From: Microbacterium sp. 2FI
Lineage (GTDB): Bacteria > Actinomycetota > Actinomycetes > Actinomycetales > Microbacteriaceae
DNA: 61,030 nt
Assembly: GCF_005502885.1 (NCBI RefSeq)
Contig: NZ_SCMR01000024.1
Span: forward strand, 1-61,030
Reading direction: 5' to 3'
Part shown: one piece after another, positions 7,047 to 14,761 of the stretch
Position numbering within the stretch: position 1 is the stretch's first letter
Layout: each line of letters starts with the position of its first letter
Notes under the pieces: generated by a model
Told to the model about the DNA's origin: nothing
The model's database searches: none
Seen by the model: only the letters and a program-made list of their open reading frames with translations
Made by a program: the position numbers and the translations under genes

Positions 7047-8087
7047 TCACTCCGACGCGCGCGCGATGTCTGCGAGCTGGGCACGGCTGAGACGCACGCC
7101 GACGCCCTGCACGAGCTCTTCGACATGCTGCGGTGCGTAGGCGTTCACGATCGGGGCGGCCACGAGCTTCTGCGCGAGCAGCCACGCGACGGCGACAGCG
7201 GCATCGGGCACGCCGAGCTCGGCGCCGACCGCATCGAGGGCCCGCAGGGTGCGACTGCCGCGACGGTTGAGGTTCGCGGCGATCTGCGCGCCGCGCACCG
7301 AGAGGCTGCCGCGGGTCCGCGAGCGATGGCGCCCGGCGAGGAAGCCGTGCTCGAGCGCGTGCGACGGCGTCACCGCGATGCCCTGTGCACCGGCGACGAG
7401 GCGCAGGTCGGCGTCGAACTCGTGGCGTCGGAGCACATTGAACGGCACATCGAGCACCGTGATGCGCGGGAAGCCGGCCGAGGCGAAGATACGAGCCTCG
7501 ACGAGCTGAGCAGCCGTATAGCCGGCCGCGCCGACCGCGCGCACCTTGCCGGCTTCGACGAGCCATTCCGCCGTCGCGAGCGTGTCTTCGAGTGCGGTCA
7601 GGGAGTCGGCGACGGCATCGAGGTAGAGGACGTCGATGCGATCGGTGCGCAGGCGCGCGAGCGATGCCTCGACGGCGCGGACGAGATTGACGGGGCCGAG
7701 ACCCGGGTTGTCGGCGTTCGCGCCGATGCGATCGGCCAGCACGACGTCGTCGCGCAGCCCGCGCGAGGTGAGCCACTGGCCGATGATGTGCTCGCTGCGG
7801 CCGCCGGAGTACCCGTCGGCGGTGTGAACGATGTTTCCGCCGAGCTCGACATACGCGTCGAGGATCTCGTGGCTCGATTCGAGATCGACGTTCCAGCCGA
7901 ACTCCGCGCCGCCGAGGATCAGGGGGAACACCTCGGGAACGCCGTCGCCGAGCGGGACGCGCACGCCCTTGCCGATCGGCGGGCCCTGCACGGGAATCGG
8001 AGCAGACGGGTGAGGCGGGCGCGGCGCGGCGGCCGCTGCATCCGCGCTCGCCGATGCAAGCGTCGCGTCAACGCCGAAAAAAGCCAT
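7047..8087 (-). CDS. Aldo/keto reductase-fold protein with altered catalytic tetrad
   Basis: 346 residues; the barrel fold is recognisable from ADGYSGGRSEHIIGQWL, GKVRAVGAAGYTAAQL and the C-terminal AVAVAWLL region. Of the AKR tetrad only Tyr (ADGYSGG) is kept. The usual Asp (FDTA) reads VHTA, the usual Lys (ATKxG) reads ADRIG, and the usual His (QLHxPD) reads YLDAVAD. It may therefore not be a classical reductase. A strong ribosome site (GAGGGGGTGG) precedes ATG 8087. The N-terminal 50 residues are Ala/Pro-rich and probably flexible. Confidence 0.8.
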   Translation of the reverse strand: MAFFGVDATLASASADAAAAAPRPPHPSAPIPVQGPPIGKGVRVPLGDGVPEVFPLILGGAEFGWNVDLESSHEILDAYVELGGNIVHTADGYSGGRSEHIIGQWLTSRGLRDDVVLADRIGANADNPGLGPVNLVRAVEASLARLRTDRIDVLYLDAVADSLTALEDTLATAEWLVEAGKVRAVGAAGYTAAQLVEARIFASAGFPRITVLDVPFNVLRRHEFDADLRLVAGAQGIAVTPSHALEHGFLAGRHRSRTRGSLSVRGAQIAANLNRRGSRTLRALDAVGAELGVPDAAVAVAWLLAQKLVAAPIVNAYAPQHVEELVQGVGVRLSRAQLADIARASE

Positions 8088-8306
8088 GTGCCACCCCCTC
8101 ACGACGACTCTTCTCAGAGATCTTCGTGATCGCCTTTACGCACCCCCCGGCGCGTACTCACAGGTTATGGCAGACCGGACACGGCACCGTTCACTGCGGC
8201 AACCTGTCGGTAAACATTGCATAACGCTTTCATCACGGGACGGCGCGGTTGCGCTCCCATGTCCCCCATTCGGGGGACATGAGCCGGAAATATGGGGCGA
8301 TACGGC
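8088..8306. other. Intergenic region with palindrome, upstream of the AKR-fold gene
   Basis: No convincing gene. It has an AT-richer patch around 8210-8235 (likely promoter zone) and a perfect 9-bp inverted repeat, ATGTCCCCC and GGGGGACAT with a 4-nt loop, at 8259-8280. The palindrome could be an operator or a second hairpin behind the pnp terminator. Confidence 0.4.
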
Positions 8307-8346
8307 GGATGCCCGCCGCCTCCGCACGGGAGGTCGACGGGCATCC
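8307..8346 (-). terminator. pnp terminator hairpin
   Basis: Two-tier stem: GGATGCCCG with CGGGCATCC outside, CCTCC with GGAGG inside, 5-nt loop. It begins about 31 nt after the pnp stop. No strong U-run, as is usual in this genome. Confidence 0.6.
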
Positions 8347-8377
8347 GGACAAGCTTCGGGCTCATACCCGAGAGGGA

Positions 8378-10669
8378 TCAGCCTTCAGCAGGGCCCTCAG
8401 GACCTTCGCTGGCCGCGGCGCGACCCTCCTGGTCGGCGGCCTCTTCGACCACCGGCTCGAGCGACAGCTTGCCGCGGTCGTCGATCTTCGTGATCTTCAC
8501 GAGGATCTTCTGACCGACCGAGAGCACGTCCTCGACGTTCTCGACCCGCTTGCCGCCGGCGAGCTTGCGGACTTCGCTGACGTGCAGCAGTCCGTCCTTG
8601 CCGGGGAGCAGCGAGATGAACGCGCCGAACGTCGCGATCTTCACGACGGTGCCGAGGAACTGCTCGCCGACCTCGGGGTTGGTCGGGTTCGCGATCGCGT
8701 TGACCTGGGCGCGGGCGGCCTCGGCCGCGGGGCCGTCGGTCGCCCCGATGTAGACGGTGCCGTCCTCCTCGATGGAGATCTGCGCTCCGGTCTCGTCCTG
8801 GATCGCGTTGATCGTCTTGCCCTTGGGGCCGATCAGCTCGCCGATCTTGTCGACGGGGATCTGGACGCTGATCACGCGCGGCGCGGTCGGAGCCATCTCG
8901 TCCGGACCGTCGATCGCCGAGGTCAGCACGTTCAGGATCGTGAGGCGCGCCTCGTGCGCCTGCTGCAGCGCGGCGGTCAGCACCGACGACGGGATGCCGT
9001 CGAGCTTCGTGTCGAGCTGGATCGCGGTGACGAACTCGCTGGTTCCGGCGACCTTGAAGTCCATATCGCCGAGCGCGTCCTCAGCGCCCAGGATGTCGGT
9101 CAGTGCGGCGTAACGGGTCTGACCGTCGACCTCGTCGGTGACCAGGCCCATCGCGATGCCCGCGACCGGAGCGCGCAGCGGCACGCCGGCGTTGAGGAGC
9201 GACAGGGTCGAGGCGCACACCGAGCCCATCGACGTCGAGCCGTTGGAGCCGAGAGCCTCGGACACCTGGCGGATCGCGTACGGGAACTCCTCGCGGCTGG
9301 GCAGCACCGGCACGAGCGCGCGCTCGGCGAGGAAGCCGTGCCCGATCTCGCGACGCTTCGGGCTGCCGACACGGCCGGTCTCACCGGTCGAGTAGGGCGG
9401 GAAGTTGTAGTGGTGCATGTACCGCTTGTGCGTGACGGGCGACAGCGAGTCGATCTGCTGCTCCATCTTGAGCATGTTCAGCGTGGTGACGCCCAGGATC
9501 TGGGTCTCGCCGCGCTGGAAGATCGCCGAGCCGTGGACGCGCGGGATGACCTGCACCTCGGCATCGAGCGGACGGATGTCGGCCAGGCCGCGGCCGTCCA
9601 TGCGGACGCCCTCGGCGAGGATGCGACCGCGCACGATCTTCTTCGTGACCGACTTGTACGCCGCAGAGAACTCGAGCGTCGCGACAGCCTGCAGCTCGCC
9701 CGACTCGACGGCGGCCAGAAGCTCTGCCTTGACGGCATCCTTCAGCTCGTCGTCGGCGTTCTGGCGGGCCTGCTTGTCGGCGATCTGGTAGATCGGGACG
9801 AGCTTGTCGTACGCGCGGTGCGCGACGAAGTCGTAGGTCTCCTGGCTGTAGGGCAGGAAGACCGGGAACTCCTTGATCTCCTTCGCCGCGGAGTTCGCGA
9901 CGACGTTCTGCGCGGCGACGAGCTGCTTCAGGAAGGGCTTCGAGGCCTCGAGGCCTTCGGCCACGACCTGCTCGTTGGGCTTGACGGCGCCGCCCTTGAT
10001 GAGGTTCCACGAACCCTCGGTGGCCTCGGCCTCGACCATCATGATCGCGACATCGTCGTTGCCGTCGGCGTCGGTGATGACGCGGCCGGCGACGATGAGG
10101 TCGAACACGGCCTCTTCGAGCTGCGTGACGGTCGGGAACGCGATCCACTGGTCGGCGTTGTCGCCGTGGCCGGGGATGAGCGCGAGGCGGACACCGGCGA
10201 TCGGACCCGAGAACGGCAGACCCGAGATCTGGGTCGACAGGGATGCTGCGTTGATCGCGAGCGCGTCGTAGAACTCGCCGGGTGCGATCGACAGCACGGT
10301 GACGACGATCTGGACCTCGTTGCGGAGGCCGTCGACGAACGACGGGCGCAGCGGGCGGTCGATGAGACGGCACACGAGGATCGCCTCGGTGGAGGGACGG
10401 CCCTCGCGACGGAAGAACGAGCCGGGGATCTTGCCCGCGGCGTACGAGCGCTCTTCGACGTCGACGGTCAGCGGGAAGAAGTCGAAGCCTTCGCGCGGGT
10501 GCTTGCCGGCGCTGGTGGCCGAGAGGAGCATCGTCTCCTCGTCGAGGTACGCGGCGACGGCGCCCTGCGCCTGCTGCGCGAGACGACCGGTCTCGAACCG
10601 GATCGTGCGGGTGCCGAAGCGTCCGTTGTCGAGGACGGCTTCGGCGGCGGTGATTTCAGGACCTTCCAA
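8378..10669 (-). CDS. pnp: Polynucleotide phosphorylase (guanosine pentaphosphate synthetase type)
   Basis: 763 residues, full length. Phosphorolytic 3'-5' exoribonuclease; the actinobacterial form was also described as GpsI. Two RNase PH-like cores, with FFRREGRPSTEAILVCRLID in the first and GQTRYAALTDILGAEDALGDMDF (split here: GQTRYAALTD, GAEDALGDMDF) in the second, then a KH domain at about 600-660 (IGELIGPKGKTIN) and an S1 domain to about 740 (GTVVKIATFGAFISLLPG). TTG start with AAGGAG 7-8 nt upstream. A long structured leader precedes it. In most actinobacteria rpsO lies directly upstream; here it is about 16 kb away. Confidence 0.97.
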   Translation of the reverse strand: MEGPEITAAEAVLDNGRFGTRTIRFETGRLAQQAQGAVAAYLDEETMLLSATSAGKHPREGFDFFPLTVDVEERSYAAGKIPGSFFRREGRPSTEAILVCRLIDRPLRPSFVDGLRNEVQIVVTVLSIAPGEFYDALAINAASLSTQISGLPFSGPIAGVRLALIPGHGDNADQWIAFPTVTQLEEAVFDLIVAGRVITDADGNDDVAIMMVEAEATEGSWNLIKGGAVKPNEQVVAEGLEASKPFLKQLVAAQNVVANSAAKEIKEFPVFLPYSQETYDFVAHRAYDKLVPIYQIADKQARQNADDELKDAVKAELLAAVESGELQAVATLEFSAAYKSVTKKIVRGRILAEGVRMDGRGLADIRPLDAEVQVIPRVHGSAIFQRGETQILGVTTLNMLKMEQQIDSLSPVTHKRYMHHYNFPPYSTGETGRVGSPKRREIGHGFLAERALVPVLPSREEFPYAIRQVSEALGSNGSTSMGSVCASTLSLLNAGVPLRAPVAGIAMGLVTDEVDGQTRYAALTDILGAEDALGDMDFKVAGTSEFVTAIQLDTKLDGIPSSVLTAALQQAHEARLTILNVLTSAIDGPDEMAPTAPRVISVQIPVDKIGELIGPKGKTINAIQDETGAQISIEEDGTVYIGATDGPAAEAARAQVNAIANPTNPEVGEQFLGTVVKIATFGAFISLLPGKDGLLHVSEVRKLAGGKRVENVEDVLSVGQKILVKITKIDDRGKLSLEPVVEEAADQEGRAAASEGPEGPAEG

Positions 10670-10919
10670 GAGGTCTCTCCTTCTTTGTTTAGCCTCGTCC
10701 GGCCGTGTGCCGGGCGAGGGTCATTCGAAGGAGCAGGGAACAGGCAGTTTCGGCGCGCGGGAACACCCGCGATGACACCGGCGCTGGCCACCAGTAGAAG
10801 ATCACCCGGCGCGCTGCGCGACGAGGAATCCACCACAGGAGACCAGCTTCCTGCCGGCCTGCTCCGTTGAGCTCATGTTGAATTTGAGCGGATGCCCGAA
10901 GGCAACCCGATCCAGCCTA
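10670..10919 (-). promoter_or_regulatory. Promoter and ~237-nt structured 5' leader of pnp
   Basis: Minus-strand TAGGCT at 10919-10914 is a likely -10, giving a leader of about 237 nt with no convincing ORF. It holds at least two strong hairpins: 10771-10756 (CGCGGG, TGTT loop, CCCGCG) and 10719-10693 (11-bp stem with one wobble, 5-nt loop), the latter ending roughly 10 nt before the AAGGAG ribosome site. In E. coli, pnp controls itself through a leader hairpin; a similar role here is inference. Confidence 0.5.
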
Positions 10920-10970
10920 CCAGCGAGGCCTGGACAGTGCCCATCGCTGGCGGGTTGGGCATCTCGCGCC

Positions 10971-10976
10971 TAGGCT
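10971..10976 (+). promoter_or_regulatory. -10 element TAGGCT of the DUF5302 gene
   Basis: TAGGCT ends 6 nt before ATG 10983; no ribosome site, so probably leaderless. Confidence 0.5.
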
Positions 10977-10982
10977 GGACCA

Positions 10983-11165
10983 ATGAGCACCGACGAGAAG
11001 CCGGCGGGCGCAGCGTCCGATGAGATGAAGCGCAAGTTCAAGGAAGCACTCGAGAAGAAGAACGCCCAGCACCGCGAGGGCGAGTCGCACCTGGACGGCG
11101 ATTCCGCAGTCCACGGCACCCACGGCGCCGTGACCAAGCGGGAGTTCCGCCGCAAGAGCGGCTGA
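10983..11165 (+). CDS. DUF5302 small protein
   Basis: 60 residues, highly charged, no membrane segment. The C-terminal signature VHGTHGAVTKREFRRKSG and the Lys/Glu-rich helix MKRKFKEALEKKNA identify the actinobacterial DUF5302 family of small basic proteins, whose function is unknown. Probably monocistronic: own -10 element upstream and a hairpin terminator right after the stop. Divergent from pnp, convergent with dctA. Confidence 0.9.
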   Translation: MSTDEKPAGAASDEMKRKFKEALEKKNAQHREGESHLDGDSAVHGTHGAVTKREFRRKSG

Positions 11166-11169
11166 GGGC

Positions 11170-11189
11170 CCGTCCGCGCGAGCGGACGG
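11170..11189. terminator. Bidirectional terminator between DUF5302 gene and dctA
   Basis: Perfect 8-bp stem CCGTCCGC/GCGGACGG with GCGA tetraloop, 4 nt after the DUF5302 stop and 23 nt from the dctA stop. Confidence 0.6.
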
Positions 11190-11212
11190 ACCCCTCTGCA
11201 ACCGCCCCGAGG

Positions 11213-12664
11213 TCAGCGGCTCAGCACAGCCGCGCGCTCCCGCGCGCGGGTCTCCTTGGCCTCCGCCTCGGCGACGGCGGCCTCTTCGAGCCCGTCGACG
11301 CCCACGGCATCCGGCGAGTCCGACATGCCGTCGTGGTCGTGCCCCGACAGCGTCGTCTCGTCGAACGGCAGCTCGCCCGCGAGCACGCGGCGAGCGCGAG
11401 CGGCATCGAACTCCTTGGTCCACGAGCCGATCAGCACCGTCGCGACGGCGTTGCCCGTGAAGTTCGTGAGCGCTCGCCCCTCCGACATGAACCGGTCGAT
11501 GCCGACGATCACCCCGACGCCGTTGACGAGATCGGGACGGTAGGCCTGCAGCCCTCCGGCGAGCGTCGCCAGCCCAGCGCCGGTCACGCCGGCCGCGCCC
11601 TTCGACGCGATGATCATGAAGACGAGCAGCCCGATCTGCTCGCCGATCGCCATCGGAGCGCCCATGCCGCTCGCGATGAACAGCGACGCCATCGTCAGAT
11701 AGATCGCGGTGCCGTCGAGGTTGAACGAGTACCCGGTGGGAACGGTGATGCCCACGACCGGCTTCGAGACGCCGAGGTGCTCCATCTTCGCGATCAGGCG
11801 GGGCAGGGCGGACTCGGAGGACGACGTGCCGACGATCAGCAGGTACTCACGGGCGAGGTACTTCACGAGGCTGAAGATGTTCACGCGGGTGACGGCGTAG
11901 AGCAGCGTGCCGAGGACCCCCACCATGAAGATCACGCACGTGATGTAGAACGCGATCATGAGCGTGCCCAGCGCCCAGATGGCCGCGACGCCGGTGTTGC
12001 CGACGACGGCGGCGATCGCGCCGAATGCGCCGATCGGCGCGAGCCACAGGATCATGCCGAGGATGCGGAAGACGAGCGCCTGCAGGTGCTTCACCGCGTT
12101 CATGATCGGCTGGCCCTTGTCGCCCATCTGCTGCAGCGCGAACCCGACGAGCAGCGCGATGAACAGCACCTGCAGCACGCTCTCGCCCGTGAACGCCGAG
12201 AAGAACGTCGTCGGGATGATCCCGAGGATGAACTCCTGCGTCGTCTTCGCCTCGGCGGTGGCCTCGTAGGTCGAGTTCGCCATGTTCAGCCCCTCGCCCG
12301 GGTGGAGGAGGTTGCCCACGACCAGACCGATGGCGAGGGCGAAGGTCGACATCACCATGAAATACAGGAGCGCGAGCCCTCCGATCTTCCCGACAGTGGC
12401 CGCCTTTGCGATCGAGCCGACGCCGACCACGATCGTGCAGAAGATGATCGGCGCGATCATCATCTTGATGAGTCCGACGAACGCCTCGCCGAGGGGCTTC
12501 AGCGCGACGCCGACCTCGGGCCAGATGAGGCCGACGGCGGCCCCGAGCACGACGGCGAGGATCACCGCCATGTAGAGCCACGTGTGCTTGTCCCAGGCCT
12601 GCTTGCCGCGGAACCTGTTGAAGCCGGGAAGTGTGAACGAAGTCGTCCGGGTCGAGAGAGCCAT
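11213..12664 (-). CDS. dctA: C4-dicarboxylate:cation symporter, DctA family
   Basis: 483 residues, eight-helix glutamate/dicarboxylate symporter fold with hairpins. Family motifs: GTSSSESALPRLIAKME (serine-rich HP1 tip), GYSFNLDGTAIYLTMASLF (the NxDGT cation site) and ASKGAAGVTGAG (HP2). Imports succinate, fumarate, malate or aspartate. The tail (about 45 residues rich in Asp/Glu/Ala) is cytoplasmic. ATG 12664 is chosen for its spacing of 5 nt to GGAGG; ATG 12667 is adjacent. Divergent from a CitA/DcuS-like kinase and its regulator, which likely control it. aspA lies at 34.6-36.1 kb. Confidence 0.93.
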   Translation of the reverse strand: MALSTRTTSFTLPGFNRFRGKQAWDKHTWLYMAVILAVVLGAAVGLIWPEVGVALKPLGEAFVGLIKMMIAPIIFCTIVVGVGSIAKAATVGKIGGLALLYFMVMSTFALAIGLVVGNLLHPGEGLNMANSTYEATAEAKTTQEFILGIIPTTFFSAFTGESVLQVLFIALLVGFALQQMGDKGQPIMNAVKHLQALVFRILGMILWLAPIGAFGAIAAVVGNTGVAAIWALGTLMIAFYITCVIFMVGVLGTLLYAVTRVNIFSLVKYLAREYLLIVGTSSSESALPRLIAKMEHLGVSKPVVGITVPTGYSFNLDGTAIYLTMASLFIASGMGAPMAIGEQIGLLVFMIIASKGAAGVTGAGLATLAGGLQAYRPDLVNGVGVIVGIDRFMSEGRALTNFTGNAVATVLIGSWTKEFDAARARRVLAGELPFDETTLSGHDHDGMSDSPDAVGVDGLEEAAVAEAEAKETRARERAAVLSR

Positions 12665-12814
12665 CATCGCCTCCATGGGGGTGAACGGTCGTTGTCCGAT
12701 GCCGCCGGGACTCACCCCGGTGCGATCCCCAGCGTGCGGTGCTGCCTCTCCGAGGGCGAGTTGTGGTCGTATTGGTCGCAGGTGGATGCCGCGGCATCCT
12801 GTCGAGGAGGACAC
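12665..12814. promoter_or_regulatory. Divergent dctA / histidine kinase control region
   Basis: 150 bp between divergent starts. Contains GGAGG for dctA (12671-12675), a perfect 16-bp palindrome GGATGCCGCGGCATCC (12784-12799) and the kinase ribosome site GAGGAGG. The response regulator at 14074 is the obvious candidate to bind here; no clear -35/-10 pair could be assigned. Confidence 0.4.
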
Positions 12815-14077
12815 ATGACCGAGCGCACCCGGCTCTCCAGCGCCGCGTCGCGTGTCTTCGTCGTGGTGGCGGTCTCGGTCGCCGCGCTCGTCGCGGTACT
12901 GGCGGGATTGCTCGTTCTCGACGCTCAGCGCGCAGCCCGCACCGAGGCAGAGGAGGTGACCCGCGCGGTGGCGTCCTCGCTCGCCGCGATGCCCGAGGTG
13001 GCCGAATCGCTCTCGGGCGCGGGCGCGTCCGATCGCCTGCAGCCCGTCGCCGAGGAGGTGATGGCCGGTGCGAACGTCGACTTCGTGACGATCATGACGC
13101 CCGACGGGGTGCGGGTCACCCACCGCGACCCCGCCGAGATCGGTCGGCCCTACATCGGCACGATCCCCGCCGACGCCGTCATCGTGACCGAGGAGTTCAC
13201 CGGCACGCTGGGGCCGTCGGTGCGGACGATCGTGCCGATCGACGCCCCCTCCGGCGACCTCGTCGGGTGGGTGTCGGTCGGCGTCACCGTCGGGAGCATC
13301 GCCTCCGACATCGTCCCGCGGCTGCCGTTCATCCTCGCCATCGCCCTCGCGGTGCTCACGGCAGGCCTCATCGGCGCGATGCTGGCCCGCCGGACCACAC
13401 GCCTCGTCGCGGGCGACCTGCCGGCAGGCAGCATCCGCGATGCCGTCGCCTCGTACGAGTCCGTCCGCACTCTGGGTGAGGCACTGCGGGCGCAGACCCA
13501 CGAGCACGGCAACCGCATGCACACGGCGGTGTCGCTGCTGGAACTCGGCCGTACACGCGAGGCGATCGAGATCCTGACCGAGACGTCGCGGCAGAGCCAG
13601 GCGCTCGTGGACCAGGTCGCCGCCCGCCGCGACGGCGACCCGACGGTGGGTGCGCTGCTGCTCGGAAAGGCGGCTCAGGCCCGCGAGCGCGGGGTCGACT
13701 GGACCGCCGACATCGATCCGGCCGCACCGCGCAGCATCCTCTCCCCCGTCGATGCGGTCTCGGTCGTCGGCAACCTGATCGACAATGCGCTCGACGCTGC
13801 GGCGGCCGGCGACGCGCCCCGCTGGGTTCGGGTGACCTTCGCCCCGACGGACGACGGGATGCTGCGGATCGAGGTCGCCGACAGCGGCGGCGGCGTGGCG
13901 GAGGAGCTGCGCGAGCGGATCTTCGAGCACGGCTTCTCGACCAAGCCCGCCGACGCGGACGGCCGCGGCGTGGGGCTCGCCCTCGTGCGGTCGATCGTGC
14001 AGAGCACCGGCGGCGGCATCCGTTTCTCGCAACCGCCGACCACTTTCGCCGCGACCCTGCCGGCGAGGCGGCCGTGA
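12815..14077 (+). CDS. Sensor histidine kinase, CitA/DcuS family
   Basis: 420 residues. Two membrane segments (about 13-37 and 171-193) bracket an extracytoplasmic PAS-like sensor of about 130 residues (DFVTIMTPDGVRVTHRDP, IGRPYIGT) of the citrate/dicarboxylate type. The dimerisation helix has the SpoB-like box LRAQTHEHGNRMHTAVSLLE with its phospho-accepting His, then an ATPase domain with N box NLIDNALDAA, G1 DSGGGV and G2 GRGVGLALV. ATG 12815 follows GAGGAGG. Overlaps the regulator by 4 nt and lies divergent to dctA, so it probably senses external C4-dicarboxylates. Confidence 0.93.
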   Translation: MTERTRLSSAASRVFVVVAVSVAALVAVLAGLLVLDAQRAARTEAEEVTRAVASSLAAMPEVAESLSGAGASDRLQPVAEEVMAGANVDFVTIMTPDGVRVTHRDPAEIGRPYIGTIPADAVIVTEEFTGTLGPSVRTIVPIDAPSGDLVGWVSVGVTVGSIASDIVPRLPFILAIALAVLTAGLIGAMLARRTTRLVAGDLPAGSIRDAVASYESVRTLGEALRAQTHEHGNRMHTAVSLLELGRTREAIEILTETSRQSQALVDQVAARRDGDPTVGALLLGKAAQARERGVDWTADIDPAAPRSILSPVDAVSVVGNLIDNALDAAAAGDAPRWVRVTFAPTDDGMLRIEVADSGGGVAEELRERIFEHGFSTKPADADGRGVGLALVRSIVQSTGGGIRFSQPPTTFAATLPARRP

Positions 14078-14757
14078 TCGGCGTGCTGCTCGTCGACGAC
14101 GACGCGCTGACCCTCGAACTGCACCGCACGTACGTCGAGCGGCTCGAGGGCTTTCGCGTCATCGCCGAATGCACCGGCGCGCGCGCCGCGATCTCGGCCG
14201 TGATCGAACGCGGCGGCGACATCGACCTGGTGCTGCTGGACATCACGATGCCCGACGGCACGGGCCTCGACGTGCTCCGCCACGTGCGGGCGCGGGGCTC
14301 CACGGTCGACGTCATCGCCATCACCGGCGTTCGAGACGCCGACGTCGTGCGTCAGATGGCGGGCCTCGGGGTGGCCCAGTACCTCGTGAAGCCGTTCGCG
14401 TACTCGATGTTCGCGGAGCGGATGGAGCAGTACCGCGAGTATCGACGACGCGCCGCCGAGTCGGCGGGATCGGCCACGCAGTCCGAGATCGATGCGCTGC
14501 TCGGCGCCCTGCGTCCCGCCGTCGCGGTCGCGCTGCCCAAGGGCCTGTCGGCCGAGACGCTGGCACGCGTGACCGATGACGTCCGCACGCACGCCCCCGT
14601 GTCGGCTGGCGAGGCCGCGCAGCGGCTCGGGATGTCGCGGGTAGCGGCGCGCCGCTACCTCGAGCACCTCGTCGAATCGGGCAGAGCTGCCCGCGCGCCC
14701 CGCTACGGGAGCCCGGGACGACCCGAGTCGGAGTACAGCTGGCGCGACACGGTCTGA
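14074..14757 (+). CDS. Response regulator, CitB/DcuR family
   Basis: 227 residues. Receiver domain with acidic pocket LLVDDDALT, phosphorylated Asp in LVLLDITMPDGTG (near residue 53), switch Thr in AITG and Lys in LVKPF. The C-terminal helix-turn-helix (APVSAGEAAQRLGMSRVAAR, about residues 175-195) resembles DcuR/CitB output domains. GTG start overlaps the kinase stop (GTGA). Expected to activate dctA across the divergent region when dicarboxylate is sensed. Confidence 0.93.
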   Translation: MIGVLLVDDDALTLELHRTYVERLEGFRVIAECTGARAAISAVIERGGDIDLVLLDITMPDGTGLDVLRHVRARGSTVDVIAITGVRDADVVRQMAGLGVAQYLVKPFAYSMFAERMEQYREYRRRAAESAGSATQSEIDALLGALRPAVAVALPKGLSAETLARVTDDVRTHAPVSAGEAAQRLGMSRVAARRYLEHLVESGRAARAPRYGSPGRPESEYSWRDTV

Positions 14758-14761
14758 TCGC

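Noticed and set aside
8249..10870. Very long open frame on the plus strand opposite pnp
   Set aside because: Arg/Asp/Leu-rich translation with no motifs; the minus strand carries a complete PNPase. High-GC coding regions produce such antisense frames.
12784..12799. Palindrome GGATGCCGCGGCATCC as a terminator
   Set aside because: It lies just 5' of the histidine kinase ribosome site, not behind a gene, so an operator or the genome-wide heptamer bias is likelier.
11333..12814. Long plus-strand extension of the histidine kinase frame over dctA
   Set aside because: Translation is low-complexity and lies antisense to DctA. A clear ribosome site and membrane segment mark the real kinase start at 12815.
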